Source: Symbiodinium natans | Lineage: Eukaryota; Sar; Dinophyceae; Suessiales; Symbiodiniaceae | Direction of reading: 5' to 3' | Assembly: GCA_905221605.1 (NCBI GenBank) | Contig: CAJNDS010000094.1 | Location: forward strand, 126,001 to 168,364 | DNA: 42,364 bases | In this document: in pieces, positions 10,601 through 18,811 of the stretch | How the letters are laid out: each line of letters opens with the position of its first letter | How positions within the stretch are numbered: position 1 is the stretch's first letter | The notes under the pieces: model-generated | What the model was told of the DNA's origin: nothing | Databases searched by the model: none | The model's input: only the letters and a program-made list of their open reading frames with translations | Program-made: the position numbers and the translations under genes

Positions 10601-12579
10601 GGCCGGGTCCCGACTTTCACGTCCTCGACACGCTGGGAATCAGGATGCCCAGATGTGAGGATCACAGCAAGACCCGGAAGGACAGGGCCTATGCCTTTGA
10701 AGCGCGGTTGTCAAGCCTGGACGACGCGTCATGCACCGAGCCTGGGGGCGGAAGTCGTGAGCTTCTCCGCTATGACGGGGAAGAGCCGCTCGAACTCTCG
10801 CCAGGTGATGGGGTGTTGGTGCCAGTCGTGCGGGAGACAGGAGTCTCCGCAGAGGGATCCCTGTCCGAAGTTGTGCTTCCGGTTGAGTGTGGGGTTGAGG
10901 CTGTGCCAGGTCTCTGGCCCACAGGGGAGGGTAAGGGGTTTGTTTTGCTTGCAGCCCAAGAGTGTGACCACTCTCTCCAGCCGGGCGAGGTTGTTGCGGA
11001 AGTGCGTTCCGGCCTCGTCAGCACTGCGGCTTGTGGTTGTGGCGCGATTGAGACGGTGTTCGAGTCGGAGCCGTCTCCGCAGGCATGTGCGGATTGTGGG
11101 GTCGCCGTTGCTACGGTTGACCATGACCCGTGCTTTGCTTGCGGGTCCGCGTCCAGGGCCGCGGCAAGAAGCTTCCAAGGTTGTTCCTCGTGTGCGCGGT
11201 CCTTTGGGCGGCTGCGTACCGGCGCCAGGATCGGTGTGCTATCGGTCCTTGCTGCGGTGACTGTTCTCGCTTCGGTGTGGGGCGGGAGCGGCCCGGTTGG
11301 GCGCCCTGTTGAGGAGCCTGGAGTGCTTACTTGCTTGGACCACCTTCCAAGCGTCGACAGCTGGTGGGAGGCGCCAGGTGGTTACGCGTCTGTGTGGGGT
11401 AGGCGCCCTGCGCAGAAGGACCTTGGGACCCTGGCGGTCGAGAAGGCGCCTTACGAAACGTGCTTGCTTCAGCGCGCAGGTGAGGCGTGGCGTCTTTGGG
11501 ACACGAGGGATTTGCGTGTGGCGGAAAGCGTTGCGTGCAGCGATGAGGTTCCCGTCACCGAACGCCTCGCGGTCTTTAGGACGCGCAAGGGGCCACGCTG
11601 GGCTGGCTGGCGTGAGGGATCGGCCACGGCTGGAAGAGGCGCAAGTGACGCTGTGCGCCCAGCAGACGCGGTCGACACGGCGCGCTGCCCGAGCTATCAT
11701 ATCGTGGAGAGCTGGGATATCGACAAGATGATCGAGGAGCCTCCAACGGACTACTATTATGAGAAGCTCGCGGCAGATATGCGCGCCCGGCACCCTAAGG
11801 CGTGCCCGCACCTCCTCGACCACCTCGTTTCCTTAGAGGGTTTCCTAGACAAGTCAATCTTGTTTGGGTTCTCCTTTGGAATCAGCAAGGCCGAAGTTTG
11901 TGTCTCCAAAGGTAAGCTCCTAGGACACAACATTGGGCGGGACGGGAGTTCGCCTGACGAAGAGCGTTGTCAGGCGGTGATTGACTTTCCCCCGCTCTGG
12001 GAGAAGCTTCACATTCAGCAATTTTTGGGTTGCGCAAATTGGTTGCGCGGCTACCTGCCTGTTGAGTATGGGCACGCAGCCAAGATTTTAGGGCAGTGGC
12101 AGAAGCCAGGCGCCGTCTTTCCTGAAGGCGGGCTGGGCTCAGCCGCCACCGAGGGTTGCAAAGCCTTTAAAGCGATTAAGCGCATGATGCAGAACCGCAT
12201 CAATTTGGCTACCTTCGATGAGGCCTCTGCTGCGGATGGGTCGTGTCCCCTTGAGCAGATCGCGGATGCGTCGGGCATCGCGGTAGGGGGCAGCGTCGTG
12301 CAGATGACGCGTGACTTGAGCCAGCTCAAAGTGCTTATGACGCACTCGAAGAGCTTGACCCCCGCGCAGCAGAACTGGCCGCCCTTGATACAGGAGGCGT
12401 TTGCCCAGCTCGAGGTAAAGCGGGCGACACGCCGCATGTTTGGCTCTATTCGGACTCTGTGTTGGACAGATCATGCCAACCTTACCCTGAGCGCAAACGT
12501 CGGACATCGGAATGGATCCGAAACTCGTCCGGTGGGTTGCGGAAATCCTTATGGATGGGTCCGAAATAAGGAGCCTTAG
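7681..12579 (+). CDS. Gag-protease-RT thumb-RNase H polyprotein
   Basis: About 1,632 residues from ATG 7681. The frame is open upstream to a GTG at 7594, but 7681 is the first ATG after the leader repeats. N-terminal part: acidic low-complexity, then a capsid-like helical region (about 8850-9450). Two CCCH zinc fingers follow, at 9655-9714 and 9874-9933 (both C-x7-C-x5-C-x3-H), joined by Lys/Ala/Gly-rich linkers. The retropepsin has D-G-C-A-G at 10249-10263 and a later LILGG at 10546-10560. A Cys-rich stretch lies at 11030-11200. From about 11700 the sequence matches the Ty3 RT thumb (LLDHL, KLLGHNIG, FLGCANWLRGYLP). RNase H then follows with DASG at 12265 and TDH at 12466. No RT palm lies between protease and thumb. 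RNase H homology runs on into the next frame, so the TAG-side tail is out of frame. Confidence 0.85.
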   Translation: MSAEVAGQAEGVTLLEAIEGGDVPYPERMSYVAWLKWRRETGSRPLSKRDGVSTTPEQEAALWRKVMKFLHDAEDEDEDEEEEEEDSELVPEASGAGGDSPPRVDVSAAARELAMVPTGAAYVPATAPGSRPAGPSGPPSTAGSVPGTAEGLQAELRAIFRPDQEPVADYLTRVSRIVLALKAHGVTVSSRDLDALSTKATLLADEFSKIGGDWHPTKMVRRLRTRFSVAALRGGEDPEDAEEIQREIQCIGELILALGGKESSSQEKVWSSPSDVPVEAVGPRSPGLPQPATASGLGVGLDREGLHTAEVAGGPSAARDLGATDGDSPLRAKLAALEMEIEALKRGSDGGGSQTGSQNPAGDFAAALAAQTEALKEALAQRGGQSSITTVKTDLTWPTLTDDKSDARDVVLFYEEFEDVCALANNCRGMSAREKLLALRGRCRGSRMKTYTNAYRAAWKSGEVLSDPQAVYDRIKNKHLMFGESREEREVRVDGEHASLAKGKLTGHQFEPLFEASIADLEAVGLGKTPRELYLSYLRKMPPYLQKEIRNDKRLWPGDPKDGGLRGPQTWEESHKVVLEYEQREAAHRAVSHSVYSTTGSPSADPSVALAEAQKEIKSLKAAAKAAAKGAAAAAKAGADQTFAAASKGAGKGADKKICFHFRDHGNCPKGDACPYSHDKELRRKALAAKKGDQTFATAKGKGKGKGGGKAKANAKPKAAAKGAAKPPGTVCPFFSKNGSCKKGASCDMVHNLTTSGGTPALPANWAPPSGASMSNPFAAFSVQIGSSGVQAGVSGAAGRAAVQQHALPLSKGGRDKFATLDDLPKDWWSLADNEPGGYQYRTVVQVLDRKVGCMLDGCAGANHVTEELVVGMMNRAAELGIGTEDPGFPVVRLEKWVHPEYVHGIASGAPVPLKGAAVLRVTLLEGRTADDCRPNTEIFVRCKIAARGTSDWHGLILGGRALDCAGRMGLGFRPGPDFHVLDTLGIRMPRCEDHSKTRKDRAYAFEARLSSLDDASCTEPGGGSRELLRYDGEEPLELSPGDGVLVPVVRETGVSAEGSLSEVVLPVECGVEAVPGLWPTGEGKGFVLLAAQECDHSLQPGEVVAEVRSGLVSTAACGCGAIETVFESEPSPQACADCGVAVATVDHDPCFACGSASRAAARSFQGCSSCARSFGRLRTGARIGVLSVLAAVTVLASVWGGSGPVGRPVEEPGVLTCLDHLPSVDSWWEAPGGYASVWGRRPAQKDLGTLAVEKAPYETCLLQRAGEAWRLWDTRDLRVAESVACSDEVPVTERLAVFRTRKGPRWAGWREGSATAGRGASDAVRPADAVDTARCPSYHIVESWDIDKMIEEPPTDYYYEKLAADMRARHPKACPHLLDHLVSLEGFLDKSILFGFSFGISKAEVCVSKGKLLGHNIGRDGSSPDEERCQAVIDFPPLWEKLHIQQFLGCANWLRGYLPVEYGHAAKILGQWQKPGAVFPEGGLGSAATEGCKAFKAIKRMMQNRINLATFDEASAADGSCPLEQIADASGIAVGGSVVQMTRDLSQLKVLMTHSKSLTPAQQNWPPLIQEAFAQLEVKRATRRMFGSIRTLCWTDHANLTLSANVGHRNGSETRPVGCGNPYGWVRNKEP

Positions 12580-13606
12580 CGGCCGCTCAGCGACGCTGGG
12601 TGACAGTTTTAGCCGCAATCCCAAGGATCGGGATGCGCTCCTTGCGGCAAGGACGAAAGATCTCGAGGGCCTTTCGGGCCAACTCCGAGGTTTCGACCTG
12701 GACCAGTACCTCGGAGAGGGTACTGAGGGCGACGGACCCGTGCCCTGGGCGGTCGGCAACGACGCCGTCCCAGAGCCGGCGGGCCGTGTCCAGGCCGCGG
12801 CTGTGCCGATGTGCGTCGTCGCAGCCCTTCCGGTGCGCGTCATGGTTGTCTTTGACTACGCGCGTTGGAAAGAGCAGGACGCAGAGCTGACTGAGATCAG
12901 GCGCGTCTTCCAAGCGAGCCTCCCTGGAGTTTCTGTGGCTGTCAGGGGTTGTTGGGGTCCGTTTGAGGATACCGACGGGCTTGCCTCGCATTTCGATTGC
13001 GGGGCCGGCAGGCTCGCAGGGACCAAGAAGATCAAGCGGATCAGGGTCGACTTGCTTACTTCGTGTGCCAAGGTTCTTAGGGAAGCTTCGGGGTTTCGCC
13101 CGCAATTCCTCGTAGGACTTGGGCAAGGCGGGCTTGTCACAGCCGTCCTTAGGTGGCCTTTGGTTGTTGAGCTCACGCTCCAAGCAAGGAACCTGCAGCG
13201 CAAGGAAGCCAGGGCTGTAGGAGAGGCTTGGGCTGGCATCAAGGCTATCTGGGCGGTGCGGCCACGCCTTTGCACGCAGCAAGGCCACTTGGAAGTGGCC
13301 GAGGCTTGTCCGGAACTCAAGAAGGATTTTCCGGAGCCTCCCCTGCGAGGTTTTGGGATCGTAGGGAAGCAGGCATTGGGGGCGGAAGTTCTGCGGTCCT
13401 TGAGGCTGGACGCGGTTCGTTCCATCGATGATGCCAGCATTAGAGGAATGCTGGACGAACCGTCACGACCCCTCTGGGACCATGAGGGTCTATGCATCTG
13501 CGGCAAGCGGACCTACCTGTTTTCTCGCTGCCCCGCCTGCATCGAGAGAGGCAGTCGATACCTCGGTGGAGATAGCCGAGCGGGAGGAGCCCGAACCTCC
13601 GCTTGA
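12512..13606 (+). CDS. Polyprotein continuation: RNase H tail and unknown zinc-ribbon region
   Basis: This frame, one base ahead of the previous one, opens with PKLVRWVAEI and SGRSATLGDSFSRNP. These match the end of a Ty3 RNase H (VRW...DALSR), so it continues the same polyprotein across an apparent +1 shift between 12474 and 12512. The rest is not recognised. It contains an alpha/beta-looking part with the turn VGLGQGGL near 13117-13140 and a C-terminal C-x-C-x11-C-x2-C ribbon (CICG...CPAC) near 13497-13540. The frame stops at 13606. A third frame stays open to 13622 with an acidic end (EREEPEPPLEGD), so the true C-terminus is unclear. Three bulged hairpins lie inside or next to it. Confidence 0.7.
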   Translation: MDPKLVRWVAEILMDGSEIRSLSGRSATLGDSFSRNPKDRDALLAARTKDLEGLSGQLRGFDLDQYLGEGTEGDGPVPWAVGNDAVPEPAGRVQAAAVPMCVVAALPVRVMVVFDYARWKEQDAELTEIRRVFQASLPGVSVAVRGCWGPFEDTDGLASHFDCGAGRLAGTKKIKRIRVDLLTSCAKVLREASGFRPQFLVGLGQGGLVTAVLRWPLVVELTLQARNLQRKEARAVGEAWAGIKAIWAVRPRLCTQQGHLEVAEACPELKKDFPEPPLRGFGIVGKQALGAEVLRSLRLDAVRSIDDASIRGMLDEPSRPLWDHEGLCICGKRTYLFSRCPACIERGSRYLGGDSRAGGARTSA

Positions 13607-13698
13607 GGGCGACCTTGCCTAGAGGTCAACTCCGTCCTTGCAACTTTGGATAGGACAGGAGGATTAGTTAGGATTAGGTCTTGGCGTTTATGGGTTAG
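13607..13698 (+). other. Short break between reading frames
   Basis: Stops occur in all three plus frames. TAG at 13620 and ATG-GGT-TAG at 13690 lie around a TTAG/GGATTAG-rich stretch. It could be a real boundary between two proteins, a small intron or a decayed spot. I cannot choose between them. Confidence 0.4.
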
Positions 13699-16497
13699 GA
13701 GCACAAGGGCCCTGCAGTGGTTCTAGAGCTCGTCAGCCATAGCCCCATCCTGTGCATTTGGGACCATTCCTCAACCAAGGTGAAGGTCGAGTTTAAGGGC
13801 GGTGTTCCATCTTTGAGCCTGATCGCGGAGGAGGACGAAAATCGTCGTGAGCAGCTTGCGGTCGAGGCAAGGGACGCGGCGAACATTTCGGAGTTCCGAG
13901 TCACGGGATCCCTTCGTACGGCGTGGTACGAGGGTCAGCGGCGCGATCCCTCATTGGCGGGCTCGATTCGCAAGCCAGAGCCGCCGATGGTGATATCCGG
14001 AGACGGGTTGCTCGAGCGCGAGGTGACCCTCAGGACGGGTCAAACCGTCGTTGTCCCAGTGGTTCCCAACGGGGCTGCGGGCGCGAATGGAGTGACCTGG
14101 CGCCGCGCTTGCTACAATTCAGTCCACTGTGGAGTCCTTGGGGCCCATAGGTCCGCTGAGGTTACCATCAAGCTGCTAGAGAGGGCAGTCTGGTGGCCCG
14201 ACTTAGAGAAAGATGTGCGGACCTGGGTCGCCAAATGTCTCGCTTGCATTAAGGGCCGCTCTCGACCGACGAGGGTCGAGGCTCGTGCGGTCAAATGTGG
14301 CGCCGAGACATGCTGGCAGGAAGTCAGCGTGGACTGTGAAGGTCCGAACCGAGAGGACAGGGAGGGGCATAGGTACTCGCTTACGTACTTCGATTGCCTC
14401 AGTCATGCTGTCCTCCTCGAGCCGATGAGGTCTCTGACTCATGCTGAAGTCAGGAGGGCGTTCGTGCGCTGTGTGCTTCGCAGCAGGACGATCCCGAGCC
14501 TCATCAGGTCGGATAGAGGGCCAGAGTTCAAGAATGCGCTCATGGCAGAACTCAGCGCTATGCTTGGGACCGAGTGGCGGTTCAGCGCGCCCTTGCGGCC
14601 TTGTGAGTTGGGCGCAAACGAGCGAGTCCACCAAGAAGTTCAAAAGGTGCTGGGGGCGGTCGTCAGGCAAGTCGGCGCCTCCCTTTCCGAAGCTTGGTCG
14701 GATTGGCTCGTGGTGGCGGAGTACGTCATTGATAACACTCCGGGACCCCACGGGTATACCCCGAGGGACCTAGAGCGGAGCTGGTCGCTCGCTCTACCAC
14801 TTGAAAAGGACGTCCTGCGAGACGCCTTGCAGTTTGAACCCATCTCAGATTGGGCTCGGAGCCAGTTTAAGCAGTTCTCGGAACTAGCTGCTGCGGTCCG
14901 AGAGCACTGGACGCGGTCTTCAGAAGCGCGGGCGAAACTTGCAAATCGCCATAGGCGCACTGTGGACCTTAAGCCAGGCGACCGAGTGGTCTGGAACGCT
15001 CCGAGGGCCCGTTCAGAGGGGGCGGGGCGCGTGCCTTGGAAACCGGGTCTGACCGGCCCCTGGCGCGTGTTGGAAGTCAAGGGCCACAGGCTCACCTTGG
15101 AGCCCGTGTCGATGGAGTCGGGGGGTACTTCTTCCGCCCGGCGCGGCCCGATGGAGGCGCACGCAGAAGACTGCATTCTTGTTCCTGCGGATGCAGATGG
15201 CGCGGAATCCCGCGAGCCGGTCGTCTTTGAGGACGATGGAACCGGCGGGGACGGCTCGTCTCGCCCCAGCTTAGGGCAACAGGTTCAAGGCGACGCCAAG
15301 CAGGTGGAGTTCACGCTGACCAGGCGCGGGAGGGACTTCGTCCTCCGCCTTGGTGACCGCATTGCCTATCGGGGTGTAGGTGGAGGCCCGAAGGTGTGCA
15401 GGTTAGGACGGGTCACGCAGGTAGATGCGGCCCGTGCGCAGGTCGGCGTGCACCGCTATCTCCCCGACGCCAGCGGGGTTCGCGTCAAATGGCGGCTTGC
15501 ATACATCGCCGAGGACGGTGCGCTCACGCTTTCAGAGGGGACTCGTCCGGCCCACGAAGCGGTTACCGTCAGGGAGATCATTTCCAAGATCGACCTGAAC
15601 CGCGACGGCGTGCTTGCTGCAGCCTCGGCCAGAAAGTTGGACAAGGGGGCGTACTCGTTGCAGGACAGGACGCTCGAGAGAGCGTCTCGCACTGGCACGG
15701 GTGTGCTCTCGATCCGAGAGGCCCTCGCGGACCTCTTGGTCGCGGAACCCCGCGTGTTGCAGCCTAGGGCTTCCCCAGAGTCGGGTGCTGTCGAAAGCTG
15801 GTTCCGGCAGTATTTCCTTGGAGGGGTTGCCGATGTCTTAGAGGTTGCTTGGGGTGACGCGGTCGTCTCCGACGCGGCTAGGAGGCACGGGTACAGGGTT
15901 GTTCCCGCTTTTGTGCAAGGCAAGCAGGCCTACGGGATCACCTGGAACCTGGCCGCAGAAGAGCACTTAGAGGCCATTAGCGGCGCTGTTCTGCGCACAG
16001 AGCCGAAGGTGCTCGTGATTGGGCTTGAGGGCAAGAATGTGCCCCGGGCTTTCCTCCAACTAGTCGTCCGGTGTGCGCAGGAACGCACGCGCGCGGGCGC
16101 CCACGTCGCGCTGCATTTACAGGCACAAAAAGGCGAGTGGGAACCCTGGCGGCTAGAGGAGTGGGGCGCCTTGTTTGGGACGCTCGCAGAGCCACGCTGG
16201 CCTTGGGCTTTCGTGCGGGCTGACATGTGCCAGTTCGCGCGGGCCAGTGGCCGCGGCAACCTCGTTGAGAGCGGGGCCCTGTGGCTCGCCGATTTCAGCT
16301 TAGAATCGCTAGGTTTGAGGTGTAGTAGGCCGGATGCGTTAGGCGCAGTGCAGCACAAGCACGTTGAGCGCGGGCAAGCCGACTACAACCTCATAGGGGC
16401 GGCTTTCTGCGCTTCGCTCCAGGACCTTGGTCTGAGGCGCAGAAGAGCTGTGCACCGCTGCAGTAGAAAGCTTTCCAGCCACTGCGGGTGCAGATAG
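13699..16497 (+). CDS. Integrase with chromatin-like and Rossmann-like tail
   Basis: No ATG lies near the start of this frame, so it probably belongs to a polyprotein. The zinc-binding HHCC motif is complete: H 14125, H 14146, C 14236, C 14245 (H-x6-H-x29-C-x2-C). The catalytic triad is D 14332, D 14512, E 14620 (D-x59-D-x35-E), with SDRGPEF and NERVHQEV context as in Ty3/gypsy integrases. After it come a PGDRVVWNAP/GPWRVLEV beta-barrel C-terminal domain (about 14970-15110) and a BAH-like or SH3-like stretch (about 15340-15560). A Rossmann-like domain follows (about 15780-16420; VLEVAWGD, KVLVIGLEGKN, GAHVALHLQAQ, RADMCQFA). That tail resembles methyltransferase-like tails of dinoflagellate retroelement polyproteins but lacks a clear PC catalytic motif. 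The last residues after about 16430 look out of frame. Confidence 0.85.
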   Translation, partial: EHKGPAVVLELVSHSPILCIWDHSSTKVKVEFKGGVPSLSLIAEEDENRREQLAVEARDAANISEFRVTGSLRTAWYEGQRRDPSLAGSIRKPEPPMVISGDGLLEREVTLRTGQTVVVPVVPNGAAGANGVTWRRACYNSVHCGVLGAHRSAEVTIKLLERAVWWPDLEKDVRTWVAKCLACIKGRSRPTRVEARAVKCGAETCWQEVSVDCEGPNREDREGHRYSLTYFDCLSHAVLLEPMRSLTHAEVRRAFVRCVLRSRTIPSLIRSDRGPEFKNALMAELSAMLGTEWRFSAPLRPCELGANERVHQEVQKVLGAVVRQVGASLSEAWSDWLVVAEYVIDNTPGPHGYTPRDLERSWSLALPLEKDVLRDALQFEPISDWARSQFKQFSELAAAVREHWTRSSEARAKLANRHRRTVDLKPGDRVVWNAPRARSEGAGRVPWKPGLTGPWRVLEVKGHRLTLEPVSMESGGTSSARRGPMEAHAEDCILVPADADGAESREPVVFEDDGTGGDGSSRPSLGQQVQGDAKQVEFTLTRRGRDFVLRLGDRIAYRGVGGGPKVCRLGRVTQVDAARAQVGVHRYLPDASGVRVKWRLAYIAEDGALTLSEGTRPAHEAVTVREIISKIDLNRDGVLAAASARKLDKGAYSLQDRTLERASRTGTGVLSIREALADLLVAEPRVLQPRASPESGAVESWFRQYFLGGVADVLEVAWGDAVVSDAARRHGYRVVPAFVQGKQAYGITWNLAAEEHLEAISGAVLRTEPKVLVIGLEGKNVPRAFLQLVVRCAQERTRAGAHVALHLQAQKGEWEPWRLEEWGALFGTLAEPRWPWAFVRADMCQFARASGRGNLVESGALWLADFSLESLGLRCSRPDALGAVQHKHVERGQADYNLIGAAFCASLQDLGLRRRRAVHRCSRKLSSHCGCR

Positions 16498-16543
16498 CGT
16501 CGCGGCTGCGCCACAGCCCTCTCCAGTCGTTCCCCTCCCGGAC

Positions 16544-17560
16544 GTGCGCTCGGGCGAGGACCTCACGCCAGCAGAGCGTGCGGAGCTGGATAAGGAGGTG
16601 GATAAGTACGCCGCTGAGAAGGAAGCGTTTTGGCGGACCAAGGCGGACGCCAAGGACTGGGATTCCGTCCGGGCTGACCTTGAGGTCTATGCTCTTGCGG
16701 GCGAGAAGGTCGCGGAGGATCCTAGGCGCACCGAGGCCTATAGAGACCTCGTATGGTCGGGTTTGAAGATCGAGCCTGGACCAACCAGACCAGGGCTGAC
16801 CGATGCTGACATCGCAGCCGTCAGGGAGGTCATACGGCGAAAGGCCGCTGGGTTCTGGGTGGAGGACACCACCAGGACCACGGTCAGGAAGTTCGCCCAT
16901 GACTGCATCCCCACCGGGCCGCCGGTCTCGTCCCAGCCTCACAGTCTGAGGGGCGAGTCCGCGCAATGGGTCGACGACAAGCTTGAAGAAGAATGCAAGC
17001 GGGGTCAGTTGATCCGCGGCAGCTCGGCTTGGGGATCTGCGCCGTTTCCGACCAAGGAAATGCCCAGCTACAAGCGGCATAGGAAGCGACGCTTGGTGGT
17101 TGACTACCGCCGTGTGAATGCCCGAATTAAGCGCTCCACGTACTATTGTCGGCGGGGTAGCGATGTGCTCGCCGCCGCAGTAGGTTCGGTTTGGTATACC
17201 TTCGTGGATGCGGTTAGTGGGTTTAATCAAATTAGGAACACCAAGCGTGCTCGCGAGGTGTTGGCCATTGTGGCAAGATCAGGGAAATATCTCCCTGTCG
17301 GCCTCACCTTTGGCCCGATTAACGGCCCAGATGATTTCAACTTTGTGGTTGATAGGGCCTATGCCCCCGGCAGAGGTAGGCGCCTTAAGTATACTAAGGA
17401 GTGGATAGCCTACGTGGATGATCTTACTGTTAGGACGGGTAGGGTCATTGATGGGCAGTTTTTCACTGATGCCCAAGCCGAGGGGGCGGTGCGCGAAGCG
17501 TGCGCCAAGGGGGCAGTCGCGGCTCCGCAGAGCGCGTCGTCTGCTCTTGAAGCCTTAGGC
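16544..17560 (+). CDS. Reverse transcriptase fingers and palm, downstream of integrase
   Basis: The frame is open back to about 16460 and has no early ATG. The start given is a GTG and only marks recognisable sequence, so this is a continuation of the polyprotein one frame ahead (+1). A charged helical lead is followed by a Ty3-type RT: QWVDDKLEEE and GSSAWGSAPF (fingers), VVDYRRVNA at 17096, FVDAVSGFNQI with the first catalytic Asp at 17207, LTFGPINGPDDF, and AYVDD with the Asp pair at 17417-17422. RT homology ends soon after YVDD. The expected thumb, connection and RNase H are absent here and are instead found upstream of integrase at 11700-12580. Confidence 0.85.
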
Positions 17561-18184
17561 GTTCGCGGTGCGCACAATTCCAAGCGCGCGAACCATGACG
17601 CGGTGCGCTCAGACCAGAATCACCCCACGCGCGTTCTGATGCTCAGGATGTTGGGGCTGTTCGGGTGTTTCTGTGTTCAGGGCGGGTGTTTTTGGGGCGG
17701 GCCGTTTCCCAGGTCGCCGGTCTGCGGGCAGAAGGATTTTTCGTCGTTCGTCGCGTGCAGCTTCGTTCGTCTGTCTAGCAGCCGGTGTCTTGCAAGCAGG
17801 CCTAGAGGTTCGGTCCAAGGTCGAAGCAGAAGCCGTAGAAGCCTTAGAGCCCAGACCTTAAGGAAACTCCCCAAACCCCCGCCGCAGCGGTTCAAGTGTG
17901 TTGTAGAGCCTAGGGTAGGTAGTCCCTCCCCGCGTTCGTGCCTGTGCACTGCGCCCCGCTGCGGGTCGCGACCAGACCGCGCGGGAGCGACCGATCGGTC
18001 GCCCGGACCGTCGTGGTCAACCACAAGGCCCCGCTGCGGGCCGTGCCCTGGCCGCGCGGGAGCGGCTACCTACCACTACTGCACACCGGCCCCTTGCAGC
18101 GGGCCGTGTCCTGGCCGCTCAAGGGCGCGTCAGGTTTCCCTCGCCCATCGGAGGTCCAGCAAAGCCGCGGGCCTCAGTGCCGCG
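17561..18184 (+). other. Spacer between pol and second ORF, hairpin cluster
   Basis: The frame of the RT remains open through here, but the translation is Arg/Ser/Cys/Pro-rich and looks non-coding. Four bulged hairpins are packed at its 3' end: 17961-17981, 18036-18056, 18098-18119 and 18166-18184. They lie directly before ATG 18185. Other palindromes such as GGTCGCGACC and TGGTCAACCA are interspersed. The placement suggests an internal leader for the second ORF, which is inference. Confidence 0.55.
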
Positions 18185-18811
18185 ATGGGTGGAGGAGGGT
18201 CGAAGGGCAGGGGCAAGAGCAAGAGCCCAGGCCCTAAGGGCCGAAAGGGCCCGCCCTCGATCGACGACGTGCAGCGCATGCTAGTCCGATGCATGCGGCA
18301 CGGCGAAGGTGGTTGTAGAGGCCGGTTCGGTCCGGGCGGCCTCTACCCGGTTGATGAGTTGATCGAACAACTCGGCATCACCATCAACCAGTACAACCAG
18401 GCGGTCGCGCACGACGCCAACCAGCGGAAACCGAGGTTAGATACCTCGCACGCTGGATTCCTGCGTGCCTTCCAAGGCCACTCGGCCGATTGCGGCCATC
18501 CTATGGGGTTCATGATGGAGGGTCTAAGTGAGACCGCCATCAACGAGCTTATAGATCGGTATGGCCCGGCCATGTGGCACGGCACGGACCTGCATGTCGT
18601 GCCGAGCCTGATTCAGAACGGCTTGATCCCCGGCGGCGGGCCGGGAGGCCGCCTCGGAGTGCACTACGTCCTAGGCCACTGCCCCACGCAGTGGGAGGAC
18701 GGGACGCCGCGGATCGACTTGCATAGTCGAAGTCCGGCTGGCGGTCCTGCGGGACGCCGGAGTGCCTATCTATTCGGGAGCGGATGGGGTGGCTCTCACT
18801 GGCCAGATTAG
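18185..18811 (+). CDS. Second ORF, N-terminal part: Tpt1/KptA-like RNA 2'-phosphotransferase
   Basis: ATG 18185 gives a fresh start (MGGGGSKGRGKSKS) followed by a recognisable Tpt1/KptA fold. It has a CMRHG motif (Arg-His at 18296-18301, equivalent to the family's L-R-H), then FLRAFQGHS (Arg at 18464, the R-x-x-Q-G-H-S signature). WHGT follows at 18575-18586, then SLIQNGLIPGG and GRLGVHY. The family removes the 2'-phosphate left at RNA ligation junctions using NAD+, or ADP-ribosylates RNA ends. All four landmark motifs are present, so activity is plausible. The last part of the domain (VPIYSGADGVALTG) is in the next frame; the last 20-odd residues of this frame are therefore spurious. Such a domain inside a retroelement ORF is unusual. 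Confidence 0.8.
   Translation: MGGGGSKGRGKSKSPGPKGRKGPPSIDDVQRMLVRCMRHGEGGCRGRFGPGGLYPVDELIEQLGITINQYNQAVAHDANQRKPRLDTSHAGFLRAFQGHSADCGHPMGFMMEGLSETAINELIDRYGPAMWHGTDLHVVPSLIQNGLIPGGGPGGRLGVHYVLGHCPTQWEDGTPRIDLHSRSPAGGPAGRRSAYLFGSGWGGSHWPD

Noticed and set aside
17561-18184. C-terminal extension of the RT protein
   Set aside because: The frame is open, but composition (Arg, Cys, Pro, Ser runs) and dense hairpins suggest untranslated spacer. The next domain has its own ATG.
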